The notes under the pieces are model-generated. The model was not told the DNA's origin and did no database searches. It saw nothing but the letters and a program-made list of their open reading frames with translations. Shown here piece after piece: positions 1 through 7,774 of a stretch of DNA of 21,713 nucleotides. The translations under genes and the position numbers were made by a program. Positions within the stretch are counted from its first letter, which is position 1. Each line of letters starts with the position of its first letter. The stretch is from Silene noctiflora (Eukaryota; Streptophyta; Magnoliopsida; Caryophyllales; Caryophyllaceae): assembly GCA_009801015.1 (NCBI GenBank), contig VHZZ01015739.1:15100-36812 (forward strand), read 5' to 3'.

Positions 1-254
1 TATGAATGGTGCAAGTATATGTAAATTCATGCTTTGGATTGTTGAATTTGTCAGTATGACATATGTTTAAGGAGTTTATGCAATAATTCATCTTAAAACT
101 ATGCAATCCTTGTGTAAATTGTGGTATGTTAGATGTTGGTAAGCTTGGTATGCTGGAAATTCATGTTTTACGTGTTCCGTATCATGAGCCTTGTTGAAAT
201 TACAATTTTGAATGATGTTATGTCGATTTTTGAGTGAAACCCGTGTGCAGGTGT

Positions 255-530
255 CCCCAGCCGGTGGACCGACTGCCCGTCTGCCAGCCGGCTGGGAACC
301 TCCTGGAAGTTTGGTTGGATTTTTTTTACAGGTATGTCAAGCCGGTGGACCGGCTGGGAAGTTACTGGTTCGAATTTATATTTTGAGGTATTGTTGTATT
401 CCCAGCCGGTGGTCCGGCTGCCGGTCCACTGCCGGCTGGGAGTCCTCTGACTTGATTTTTTGGAATTCTGTTTGGGTCCTTAAGACTAAGCCGGCTAGCC
501 GGCGGCCGGTCACTTGGACCGGCTGGGAGT
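255..530 (+). repeat. CCGG-rich palindrome array in LTR B0 (four units)
   Basis: Four GC-rich units start near 255, 339, 400 and 488, separated by AT-rich spacers. Each unit opens with a form of AGCCGG and closes with CCGGCTGGGA, so each is an inverted repeat. Unit 2 contains AGCCGGT (340-346) and ACCGGCT (349-355), a perfect 7-bp arm pair around GG. Unit 3 (400-442) forms a longer imperfect palindrome. The array stands out sharply from the AT-rich surroundings. Confidence 0.85.
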
Positions 531-800
531 CTCTGTTTCCTTGTTTCCTTCTGTTTTACTTATTATGTGATGGATATGATTTGAGTTTATGGTTTGTTTA
601 TATTTCAACATAATTATATGATTTGTTTACATTTCATCCTGAGCTTTGAGTTGGATTCATATACATTCCTGATATGTCATATGCCGTTCGTATATGAATC
701 ATCACATGTATCATTTGTTTACATCTCTATCTCCTTTTTGTTCTAATGAATGAAATTGAAATAATGCCTTATGTTCTTGCTTAAGTCGCCTCCGCCCTAC

Positions 801-906
801 TTATGCTGCTTCTGGTAATTACGGGTTGGCCACTTGTGCTGCTGCTGGCAAGTGTGCTTTAGCTCTTGTCACTTCCGCCACTTTCGTGCTGCTTGCTGGC
901 GATTGG
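801..906 (+). repeat. Hairpin cluster with repeated TGCTGCT..CTGG loop (LTR B0)
   Basis: Three nearby stem-loops share a loop of the form TGCTGCT(n)CTGG. The first has TTA (801-803) pairing with TAA (816-818). The second has CACTTG (831-836) pairing with CAAGTG (849-854). The third has TCG (884-886) pairing with CGA (900-902), extended by CCA (878-880) with TGG (904-906). The first and third stems are short and weak alone. The second is at the position homologous to the ACTTG/CAAGT hairpin of B2. Confidence 0.5.
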
Positions 907-1431
907 GGTACTCGACCATTGTGTCTAGTGATCGAGTCTTGGGTGCTGGCTGATGCTGCCGTATGTCGTGAGTCTGACCAGATAGACTAGGGCGTACCTA
1001 GCTAGTCGTCCTACCAGGGGAAAGAACGTGTCTAGAGTGTGAGAGCTTGTTATAGGTCTTGAATGAGTGCATGTGCCATTTTCCATTAGAAGTATCTCAG
1101 GTTGGTTTGTTTGTCACTGTTCGGACATGCTTTAAAGGTAGTCGCGGAGTCGAACACTTGTTTTTCTATATGTTGATCCTATCGGACACTAGTGGTGAGA
1201 TGCAAGCCACTAGTTGCGATATGATCCCCTTTGATGTGGTTGACCGCCTATTCTACTAATGTGGATTTTATGTTGTTTATAATTATACATTTATAATCCT
1301 TCACATGTTGATGCTTTTATTTAAGTATGTTTAACGTTTCTTTATTCTATTTAATGTTCTATGTTGCTGTTTATATGTATCTCATTGTATCGTGGCTGGG
1401 AGGACCCAGAGTTACTCCCCACTGACTGTGG

Positions 1432-1450
1432 CATTCATGTTTCATGAATG
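1432..1450 (+). repeat. Perfect 8-bp hairpin near the 3' end of LTR B0
   Basis: CATTCATG (1432-1439) and CATGAATG (1443-1450) are exact inverted repeats around TTT, just before ACAGGTACCA. The homologous site in B2 (16311-16330) still folds, with G-T wobble pairs and a larger loop. It is a candidate RNA structure in the LTR transcript. Confidence 0.6.
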
Positions 1451-1757
1451 ACAGGTACCAGTTGGTGTCTATTTGGGGCAAGACGGTGGCTAGCGAGCAA
1501 TATTCCCCCTAGGCCTTAGTTTTCGTTTTATCAGACTTACCTTTTAACTATTTGTCAATCGTGGGATATGTTTTCCCCAACGATCATTACATTTCGGTTA
1601 TGTAAACCTAATTNCTTTGTTTACTTTATTTCCGCGTATAGTTTGTTGTTTGACTCTCGCTTTTAGACATCGAAAATGTTTTAAAAATCCCGTATTTTCG
1701 CTGCATATTTTATCAAGTATGTTTTATTCGGTGTCCTAAATAGCGGGGTGCTATACA

Positions 1758-2018
1758 ATAGTCTTCCCCTTACCTTCAACCTGTACGGGCCTCTTACCCG
1801 CATTCCCCTTGAACTTTTTCTTGCCCTTCACGTTAATGGCAAGAACATCCTTCCTAGTGCTCTCACTCATTATCATGTCTTTGTCTGCTTGCACAAGCAG
1901 AGAATGAAGCTCATGAAGACTTTTCTTCATGTTGGTCATGTTATAATTTACCCGAAATTGGGTAAATCCCTTCTAGAGTTTCCACGTACTCAATCATCTT
2001 AAGAACATGTATACTCAC
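1758..2018 (-). pseudogene. gag: Ty1/copia gag fragment (capsid region), internally deleted
   Basis: Read on the minus strand from 2018, the DNA encodes VSIHVLKMIEYVETLE then PISGK, then in a different frame NYNMTNMKKSLHELHSLLVQ, ending in a lysine/glycine-rich stretch (KGKKKFKG, GKGK). Plant Ty1/copia Gag proteins have this order: an HVLKM..Y.E.LE segment, an F(V/I)MNYNM segment, then SL.ELH.(M/L)L and a basic linker before the CCHC knuckle. The usual residues between PIS.. and NYNM are missing (an estimated 20-30) and the frame changes there, so this is a deleted pseudogene. The fragment is bounded by the end of LTR B0 and the start of LTR A1, as expected if both elements inserted into an older copia copy. 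The zinc knuckle, protease and pol are absent here. Confidence 0.75.
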
Positions 2019-2060
2019 TGTAATACCACGTATTTTAGTCTTGGTCAATGCAAGTCAAAC

Positions 2061-2155
2061 TATTCTATTTTCTATTTTCTATTTTGTAATTAATTCTATT
2101 TTCTATTTTCTATTTTCTATTTATTTCCTATTTTCTATTTATTTCTTATTTTATT
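2061..2155 (+). repeat. CTATTTT heptamer microsatellite
   Basis: The heptamer CTATTTT is repeated in two runs, interrupted by TTTGTAATTAATT and later by TTATTTC variants. It lies about 40 bases inside LTR A1 and is absent from the same place in LTR A2. Confidence 0.85.
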
Positions 2156-2346
2156 TTTAATCCTTATTTAATAATTATATATCCTATTTCTTTCCTAAAT
2201 TATATATGGACCGAAAATCCATAGGGTTTAGTAGTATTTATGGTTTATTAATTTCATAAAATAATAATAATAATTACAATAAATAATATTTTCCTAAAAG
2301 AATTAAGGAAGTTCTATTTCTCCCCAAATTCCCTAATTTACTCTAC

Positions 2347-2354
2347 TATAAATA
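2347..2354 (+). promoter_or_regulatory. TATA-box candidate of LTR A1
   Basis: TATAAATA follows an AT-rich U3-like stretch about 330 bases into the LTR. Downstream is a plausible plant leader (CACAAATCAAGG, AAGCCCTAATTGCC). Transcription would start near 2375-2390. No equivalent is obvious in LTR A2. Confidence 0.5.
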
Positions 2355-2939
2355 CTCTATAATATGACCCATTGTATTCACAAATCAAGGAAAAGTTTCA
2401 AAGCTAATTTTCAGATTTCATAAAGCCCTAATTGCCTCATACGAGTAAGTTTCTGAAATCGTCTCAAAATTGTTATTAATTCGTTTATTACCTTTCGTGC
2501 ACATCGTCATATGCTAATTATTTCTTCGACTATGCTGGACCCTAGACCGTAGTAATTGACCTAGGACAGACTATGAACTACCGTGCCCAGACCTGACCAT
2601 AGTGGGGTCGTCATTGACCGTCGCATAGGTGGTTATTAGGGTGGTTTAGAGGAGGTGTCAGGTGTATACCGTCGCATAGGTGGTCTTGGGGGTTGGAGTT
2701 GAGTCTAGGGGTGATGGCCTTGTTGGCCACTGGTGGCGGTGGTGGCCGGAGTGAGGAGAATTAGTTTTGTTGCGGGTTTTCGGGTCGTAGTTTAAGACGC
2801 GTTGTTTGTAGTGTATGTTGGTTGTTGTGGCAAGCGGAAGGTGAGGCTGGGTTTGTGGGTGGTAGTCCTTCCTAGGGATGGTGTTTTGGTGGTTAGTGGT
2901 GGTGCTTAGTGGTCGTGGTAGCGGTTTTACGCGAAAACA

Positions 2940-2990
2940 GGGGAAGGGGAAATGGTGTGTCTGTGTCGTCGGGGATAGGGGTAGCAGGGG
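2940..2990 (+). promoter_or_regulatory. G-quadruplex-forming motif in LTR A1
   Basis: Five runs of four G lie at 2940-2943, 2946-2949, 2971-2974, 2978-2981 and 2987-2990, with loops of 2, 21, 3 and 5 bases. The last three runs are tight; a fourth run needs the long loop. The surrounding 700 bases are strongly G/T-rich on the plus strand, as is 18900-19660 in LTR A2. Confidence 0.65.
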
Positions 2991-4142
2991 AGTGGTTGTG
3001 TCTTCGGGATGGGAGTCGCTGCTGGAGTTGGTAAGGTGGTCATAGGTGGTGTCTAGTGGTGTAGATGTTGGAGTGGCGGGAAGGAGGAGGGATTCTTGGT
3101 GTTTGTGTTGTGGGTTTGAGAAGGGGATTGGATATGGCGTGTGTGTGTATGGGTTGTTGAGGGAGACGACGAAGGAGCTGGTGGTGTCAGGGCACTCCGT
3201 GGTGGCTAACGGTATGTAGGTGTGTCGTGGTTGGTGGAGCGTGGGGGATAGGTGGTGAATGGTGTATGATTGTGGTTATTTAGGATAGTTGTGTTGTTTG
3301 TTTTGTGATTGTTAAGTCTAATTCGTATTCTACGAATTAACAGGTATAATAATTATGACTCATATAATTGTTTGTAAGTCGAAGTTTATAATCGTAACTA
3401 ATCAATTAGTTTGATTTGTTTATGTGACGAGTTTTAAATCATAACTAATTGAGTTGATTGTTTATTTATTGAGTTATTTAATAAAGTTTAATTGTTAATC
3501 GTATATGATGATTATTTTAATAGAACTTAATTAAATACGTATTAGCTTGTTTATATTTAATTTAATTGATTCGTAATTGCTGGAGTAGTTAGTAATTCTT
3601 ATCTATTATTGTTTGCTAAGGTGACGGGTGTTGTTGACGGATATATGTTATTTGCCTTGCGCGGATTGTTATTTGGGATACTTTCTTAAAGGTAGGATAT
3701 ACCTACTCAACTATGACTTAATGTGTTTGTTATTGGTTGTTTGACTTATATGAATACTGTTTATTTGGATGGTTGGTGTTTGTACACGAATTTAAATGCA
3801 TAAGGTTATATTGGTTGAGATTGGCATGATATGGACAGTTTGTGTGGTTGGATGGTTTATGATGTTGGATAATGATTATTGGCATGGATATATGCATTGT
3901 TTAATTATCTATTGGCATGACATGTATTGCCATTGAGTCGGAGGTTGGAAATGGAGCGGAGATGGAAATGATTACTTGTTGTTTTGTTTAGGCCCATGGC
4001 TTGTCTGCAGGCTTGACCATAATGTCCTCAGGCATTGACCTGGATCTCAACGACGGTTTATTTTTACCTCGGCCTAGGGAACGGCGGGGCGGGAGTTCGG
4101 GATATGTGATCACGGGGTGTATTGGAGTTGTGTGATGTGTAG

Positions 4143-4158
4143 GATGCGGAGGTGCATC
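4143..4158 (+). repeat. Conserved GATGC/GCATC hairpin, LTR A1
   Basis: GATGC (4143-4147), loop GGAGGT and GCATC (4154-4158), followed by AGTTGCA. The same stem, loop and flank recur unchanged in LTR A2 at 20673-20688, inside LTRs that are otherwise well diverged. Confidence 0.6.
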
Positions 4159-4558
4159 AGTTGCATTGTCTTATATTTGTATGCATCTACTATTGTTCCT
4201 GTTGTTTGGTTATATCCTACTCAACCTCATGTTTGACAGTGTATTCGTGAACACATGTCTCGAGAGATCATTGGGGAATGCATGAGGATGTCTATGTCTA
4301 ACTAGTGGTCTAGCTCACTTAGTTCAGACTTCAACTATTTAGTTTATGTATTTTATTCCGCTGTGAGAAAAGTTGTAATTTATATCATCAGTTTTAGTTG
4401 GCTATGTTGTAATAAGCCTTTTAAGTAAAGTTTTAATTTTATGGTATTTGTATTGCTATACTTTGTTATACACTACCTCGGAAAACCGAGATGGTAGCAC
4501 TCTTATTTGCTTAGGAGGCCTAACCAAAGGCTCTTAGCCAAATGGGGGTGTTACAAAG

Positions 4559-4570
4559 TGGTATCAGAGC
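4559..4570 (+). promoter_or_regulatory. Primer-binding site (tRNA-iMet) of element A1
   Basis: TGGTATCAGAGC is complementary to the 3' end of plant initiator methionine tRNA and lies three bases after the LTR end. Reverse transcription of the element would be primed here. Confidence 0.92.
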
Positions 4571-5347
4571 GAACGATCCTTAGACCTAAACTAATGAAAT
4601 TAATGAACTTAGGATTTGTCTAAATATAAGGAACCCCAGGTAGAAACTGTTAGGAGCCCCTTAGTGCAGTTAAGAAGCATGCCTTAATTCGTACCTTGGC
4701 CCTCTCAGTTTTGAACTGGGAAAACCTTGGGATGGGATAATAGAGAGGTGAGATTAAGAAGAAATAGACTTAATAGGAATCTGTGAATGCCTGTAATTTT
4801 ACATTAACCTTGTTGCAGGATGCGGAATCGAGGTAACTTTTATGTGGTAAGGCCAATAGGCCCTAATTGCTGCGTGTGACATTAGTATTACCTATTTCCT
4901 TGTTATGTTATTTATGTATATAGCTATACCTGAATTTATTGTTATATGTGAAAATTTGATCCTTGAACTAATATGTGAATGTGGTAGAAAATTGAATTTA
5001 TGCCTTGTTTTATTTATTATTTGCAATTAGTAATCCATGTCTAGTGATATGCGGAATGTTTTACCCCAAGCCATGCATTTTATGATAATTATATTTACGT
5101 AGACTATCCTTAAACGTCATAGTAATCGTGCTAATAACGAACTTAATATAATGGGGATAAAAGGAAAAGAAAACCGTTTGACCTTTGAGACCTTGATATG
5201 CGAACCTATAGAGGAAGTTATATCATGATAAGCTGACTTACCCTCTTATAGACCCTTGTGAACATAAAGTATCCCTCAGTATCTATGCACGCATTTGCCT
5301 TAGTATCTCCTTAAACATACCACTTTCGTACCCTAGCTTGTCTTCTT
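4571..5347 (+). other. Untranslated leader of element A1
   Basis: There is no convincing coding region. Two landmarks are shared with the A2 leader. A 20-base block starting TAGAAACTGT lies at 4641-4660 (21173-21192 in A2), about 80 bases after the primer site in both. The second is an ATG at 4820 preceded by a TTGTTGCAG acceptor-like sequence and followed by a GTAAC donor-like sequence (compare ATG at 21340 followed by GTAAGT). A short ORF at 5151-5228 (25 codons plus stop) has nothing to support it. Confidence 0.6.
4811..4838 (+). promoter_or_regulatory. Possible ATG mini-exon with flanking splice sites (A1 leader)
   Basis: TGTTGCAG, then GATGCGGAATCGAG, then GTAAC reads as acceptor, short exon with an in-frame ATG, and donor. 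The A2 leader has CTGCGG, GGAATGAAGGAGCAAG, GTAAGT at the same distance from its primer site (ATG 251 versus 261 bases downstream). The A2 acceptor lacks a canonical AG, so splicing is uncertain. Confidence 0.35.
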
Positions 5348-5989
5348 ATGTTCCATTGGATATTCCCCTATATTTCCACACATCCCGAGGATTTCTTCAT
5401 GCTTCCAAACTCAAACTTTAACCAGCACTGTCAAGACCTAGAAGCTCACATGGACAAGTATGGAGCCTGCGGAAACCCAAAATATATAACCAATATTCAC
5501 CTGAGAACCTATGTCCTCATTAGCACTCTTCCCTATTTTGGAGCACTAGGAGAAGTCTAACATACCTACATGAAGGAGTATACCTCCCACAGCCTCAAAC
5601 TTGTACATGAACCTAATTACTGCAACGGAAGTGAATACCCTCCACTATACACTTTCGACTATGTCTCAGAACACTTGAGGCATTTGTTCTATGATCATTG
5701 GGTTGACTATGAGAGTAAAACCAATAGGTCACCAAAGCCGACCCAAGAGGAAGAAAGTGAGTCTCGTGAGGTGATCGAGATAAGTAGTGACGTGGAAGAG
5801 GAGGAATATGAGATCTGGATTAGACCTTTCGATGATGATTCTGACCGTTTTGGACCTCCACCTCAAGTTTCCCCTGATGTAGATTTAGATGATGACGTCA
5901 TATACATAGGAGAGGAAGTGAAGCCAAAACACAAAAAGCCAAAGCCTAGTTGGGCACGTTTGGGGAAAAGACTTGAAAGAGCTAGATAA
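5348..5989 (+). pseudogene. Element A1 ORF of unknown function with SUMO-interaction-like motif, one in-frame stop
   Basis: Two ORFs, 5348-5557 and 5570-5989, are in the same frame and separated by a single TAA at 5558-5560, so they are best read as one gene of about 210 codons with one stop. The frame is also open upstream to 5315, so the true start is uncertain. I do not recognise the protein. The first half has mixed hydrophobic and aromatic residues (FHWIFPYIS; TFDYVSEHLRHLFYDHWVDY). The second half is strongly acidic and contains VIEISSDVEEEE (VIEISSD at 5771-5791), which fits the SUMO-interacting motif pattern of a hydrophobic core followed by Ser/acidic residues. The tail is lysine/arginine-rich (KPKHKKPKP, GKRLERAR) and could act in nuclear import or nucleic acid binding. 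No CCHC knuckle, protease or reverse transcriptase motif follows, so it is not an ordinary gag-pol. Its place after primer site and leader suggests a non-autonomous element's own ORF, or a captured host sequence. Confidence 0.5.
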
Positions 5990-7680
5990 AAGAAGCATAA
6001 TTATCTTATCTATATAGTTAGCTATGATTTTTTATTTAGATTTTGGCAATGTGTGCGCCAATATTCAATAAGTGGCACTCTAGTGCTTTAGGTTTATACA
6101 TCATATCTTAATAGTTATGATTGTTTCAGATATACATTTATTTATTTACCTATATTCAATTAATTGGTTAATTTCTTCAATTCCATCTCTCAGTTTCGTA
6201 ATCTTTACAAGTTTTCTTATGATGTTTAAAGTAATGAATGATTGTTCGTATGGTGAAAAGTGATTTCCATACCCTCGTGTGTATTCTAACATGTTCCAAG
6301 TAAGGATGGTGATGATTAAATGTGACTATGTGAAATGATGTGGATAATTCTAAAGAAACAAAGATCATGCTCAATTTTCAGAATGTTACCTCTAATTTGT
6401 TTTAGCTGCCATTAAAAATATATTTCATATATGAGTACGAAATATTTATGTGTGGTAACCTTGTGAATTAGGTTACCAATGCCTCTGATTTCAAGTTTAT
6501 ACGAGTTATATTTTATGAGAAATAAATGTTTTAGTAGAAAGTGGTCAGATTGTTACTGCACAGTTCTGTATACGACCAACAATTTTTTAAAATTTGTCAC
6601 TTAAAACGTACTTATTTTTTATCCATAATTCCAACTCCACTATTTAGAATATTTGTTTATGTTTTCAAAATGATAAGCCACGTAAAATCTTGATGTGTTG
6701 TTATTTAATGGCGATTTTTGCAAGTTGAACCAATTTTCTGATTAAATGTTGTTAAATTTCTATTTAGACCAATTGAGTAGCAAAATTCGTTAAAAATAAT
6801 TCTTTTGAGTTTTGAATTTGATTCTTCTTCCTATGTATATTTAAATCCCTGAAGTTTCTAAAAAGTCTAATAACTCACGAAATAGTGAAGTGGTTATTTA
6901 TTAGCGATTTTTGAAATTTACAGCATGATTAATGCCTTTTGAAAATATGTGTCTTACGTTAAGTTTAAAACCTTAGTTTCGTTATTATGTGAATTTTCCT
7001 TAATATGAACTTATAATACTCTTATATGGCAATAACGGCATGATTATTAGTTAAGCCTTGATATAAGATGAAAATATAAGCTTGTAGATACTAACGTCAT
7101 TGGCACGATAACGTTGGTGAACTTGATAACCTAATTGCAAGAAGTTGAAACCGTTTGGACAAGTCTAAGTGTTAAAACGTGTGGTAATGTCTCTTATTTG
7201 ATCATCATAAACGTAGTAACCGGATATGTATATCTATTTATTTATTTTGACATGTTTTATTTTGGTCAGTAGCGGTAAATGTTAGCTGTGATTATTTTGA
7301 TAAAATTCGACAATGGATATCTATGTGTGTTTTATTAATTATTATCATAGCTATTTTCTTGCAGGGATAGTATATGTTATGCATAATGATGGGGAAATTT
7401 CGAAATAGCGCCGTTATATTTGCATGTTGTCACTTTATTCTTGTCTCGGTATGAATGTTTAGATTGAAATATTAACTATGCTTAGTTATTCGCACATGTG
7501 ATATGCTATTTATGTTCTGATTATTTTGTGAGAATATGTGTACCCGTGGATATAATTGTTGCTTTAGTTGGATTGAGTAAGGAATAGGGTTATGTCTTGT
7601 GCACGATTTAGTTGTTAGCAATGTTGACTTTGTTTTTAGATGTGGATGTAATATGTTCTCGTAATAATGTGACTAATGAT
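5990..7680. other. AT-rich noncoding DNA, no gene seen
   Basis: I find no credible coding region. This is probably the degenerate remainder of the A1 internal region or DNA under it; I cannot place the point where A1 ends. A perfect hairpin lies at 6453-6478. TATTTTCTTGCAGGGATAG near 7350-7370 resembles a splice acceptor but has no supporting exon. Confidence 0.5.
6453..6478 (+). repeat. Perfect 8-bp hairpin
   Basis: TGGTAACC (6453-6460) and GGTTACCA (6471-6478) are exact inverted repeats around a 10-base loop. The GGTTAC core also appears in the hairpin at 7684-7701. Confidence 0.55.
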
Positions 7681-7683
7681 GGA

Positions 7684-7701
7684 GGTTACGGGGACGTAAC
7701 C
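7684..7701 (+). repeat. Perfect 7-bp hairpin with GNRA-type tetraloop
   Basis: GGTTACG (7684-7690), loop GGGA (7691-7694) and CGTAACC (7695-7701). The GGGA loop fits the GNRA class that stabilises RNA hairpins. It directly precedes a 19-base direct repeat. Confidence 0.6.
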
Positions 7702-7774
7702 ATGTTTAAGGAGGATAGGATTGGAAAATCTTGGTATGATGACCATGTTTAAGGAGGATACGATTCCAAGATTT
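7699..7774 (+). repeat. 19-base direct repeat with internal inverted repeat
   Basis: ACCATGTTTAAGGAGGATA occurs at 7699-7717 and again at 7742-7760, a 43-base period. AAATCTTGG (7726-7734) and CCAAGATTT (7766-7774) form a 9-bp inverted repeat spanning the second copy. Confidence 0.75.

Larger units (their letters stand above)
1..1757 (+). mobile_element. LTR B0: 3' part of a chromovirus-type LTR, cut by the window edge
   Basis: This stretch is the 3' part of a long LTR related to B1 and B2 further right. Shared landmarks, in order, are a CCGG-rich palindrome array (255-530), a block reading CACTTCCGCC then GGGGTACTCG near 870-915, the block GAGTTACTCCCCACTGACT near 1410-1428, ACAGGTACCA near 1451, and a tail TTTTAAAAAT..CGCTGCA near 1680-1705. 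It ends in TGCTATACA at 1757, a plausible LTR CA terminus. No primer-binding site follows; a copia gag remnant begins at once. It may therefore be a 3' LTR or solo LTR inserted into copia DNA. Identity to B2 is subfamily level, clearly lower than B1 to B2. The small ORFs inside look like chance. One N lies at 1614. Confidence 0.72.
2019..4555 (+). mobile_element. LTR A1: Ty3/gypsy-type 5' LTR (about 2.5 kb)
   Basis: It begins TGTAATACCACGTATTTTAG and ends GGGGGTGTTACA, giving TG..CA termini, and is followed after AAG by a tRNA-iMet primer-binding site. That makes it a 5' LTR of a plus-strand element. The start matches LTR A2 at 18090 (TGTAATACC.TGTATTTTAG, then GGTCAA..CAAGTC). The 3' half also matches: GGCCTAGGGAA.GGCG, TGTGATCACGGG, a GATGC hairpin, ACCGAGATGGTA and AATGGGGGTGTTAC. 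Inside lie a CTATTTT microsatellite, a TATA-like site, a G/T-rich block (about 2560-3260) with a quadruplex motif, and an AT-rich block (3300-3650). The 5-bp left flank is CTCAC (2014-2018); I did not find a matching right flank or a 3' LTR carrying it. Long LTRs with this primer site fit chromovirus-type elements, but no pol is present to confirm. Confidence 0.82.

Noticed and set aside
212..613. 133-codon ORF through the B0 palindrome array
   Set aside because: It is open because the GC-rich array lacks stops; there is no recognisable domain and the composition is that of the repeat.
2061..2155. CTATTTT run as a possible CRISPR or satellite array
   Set aside because: It is a simple heptamer microsatellite without spacers and under 100 bases.
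7350..7380. TTTTCTTGCAG as a host-gene splice acceptor
   Set aside because: No exon with coding potential follows and no partner donor is evident.
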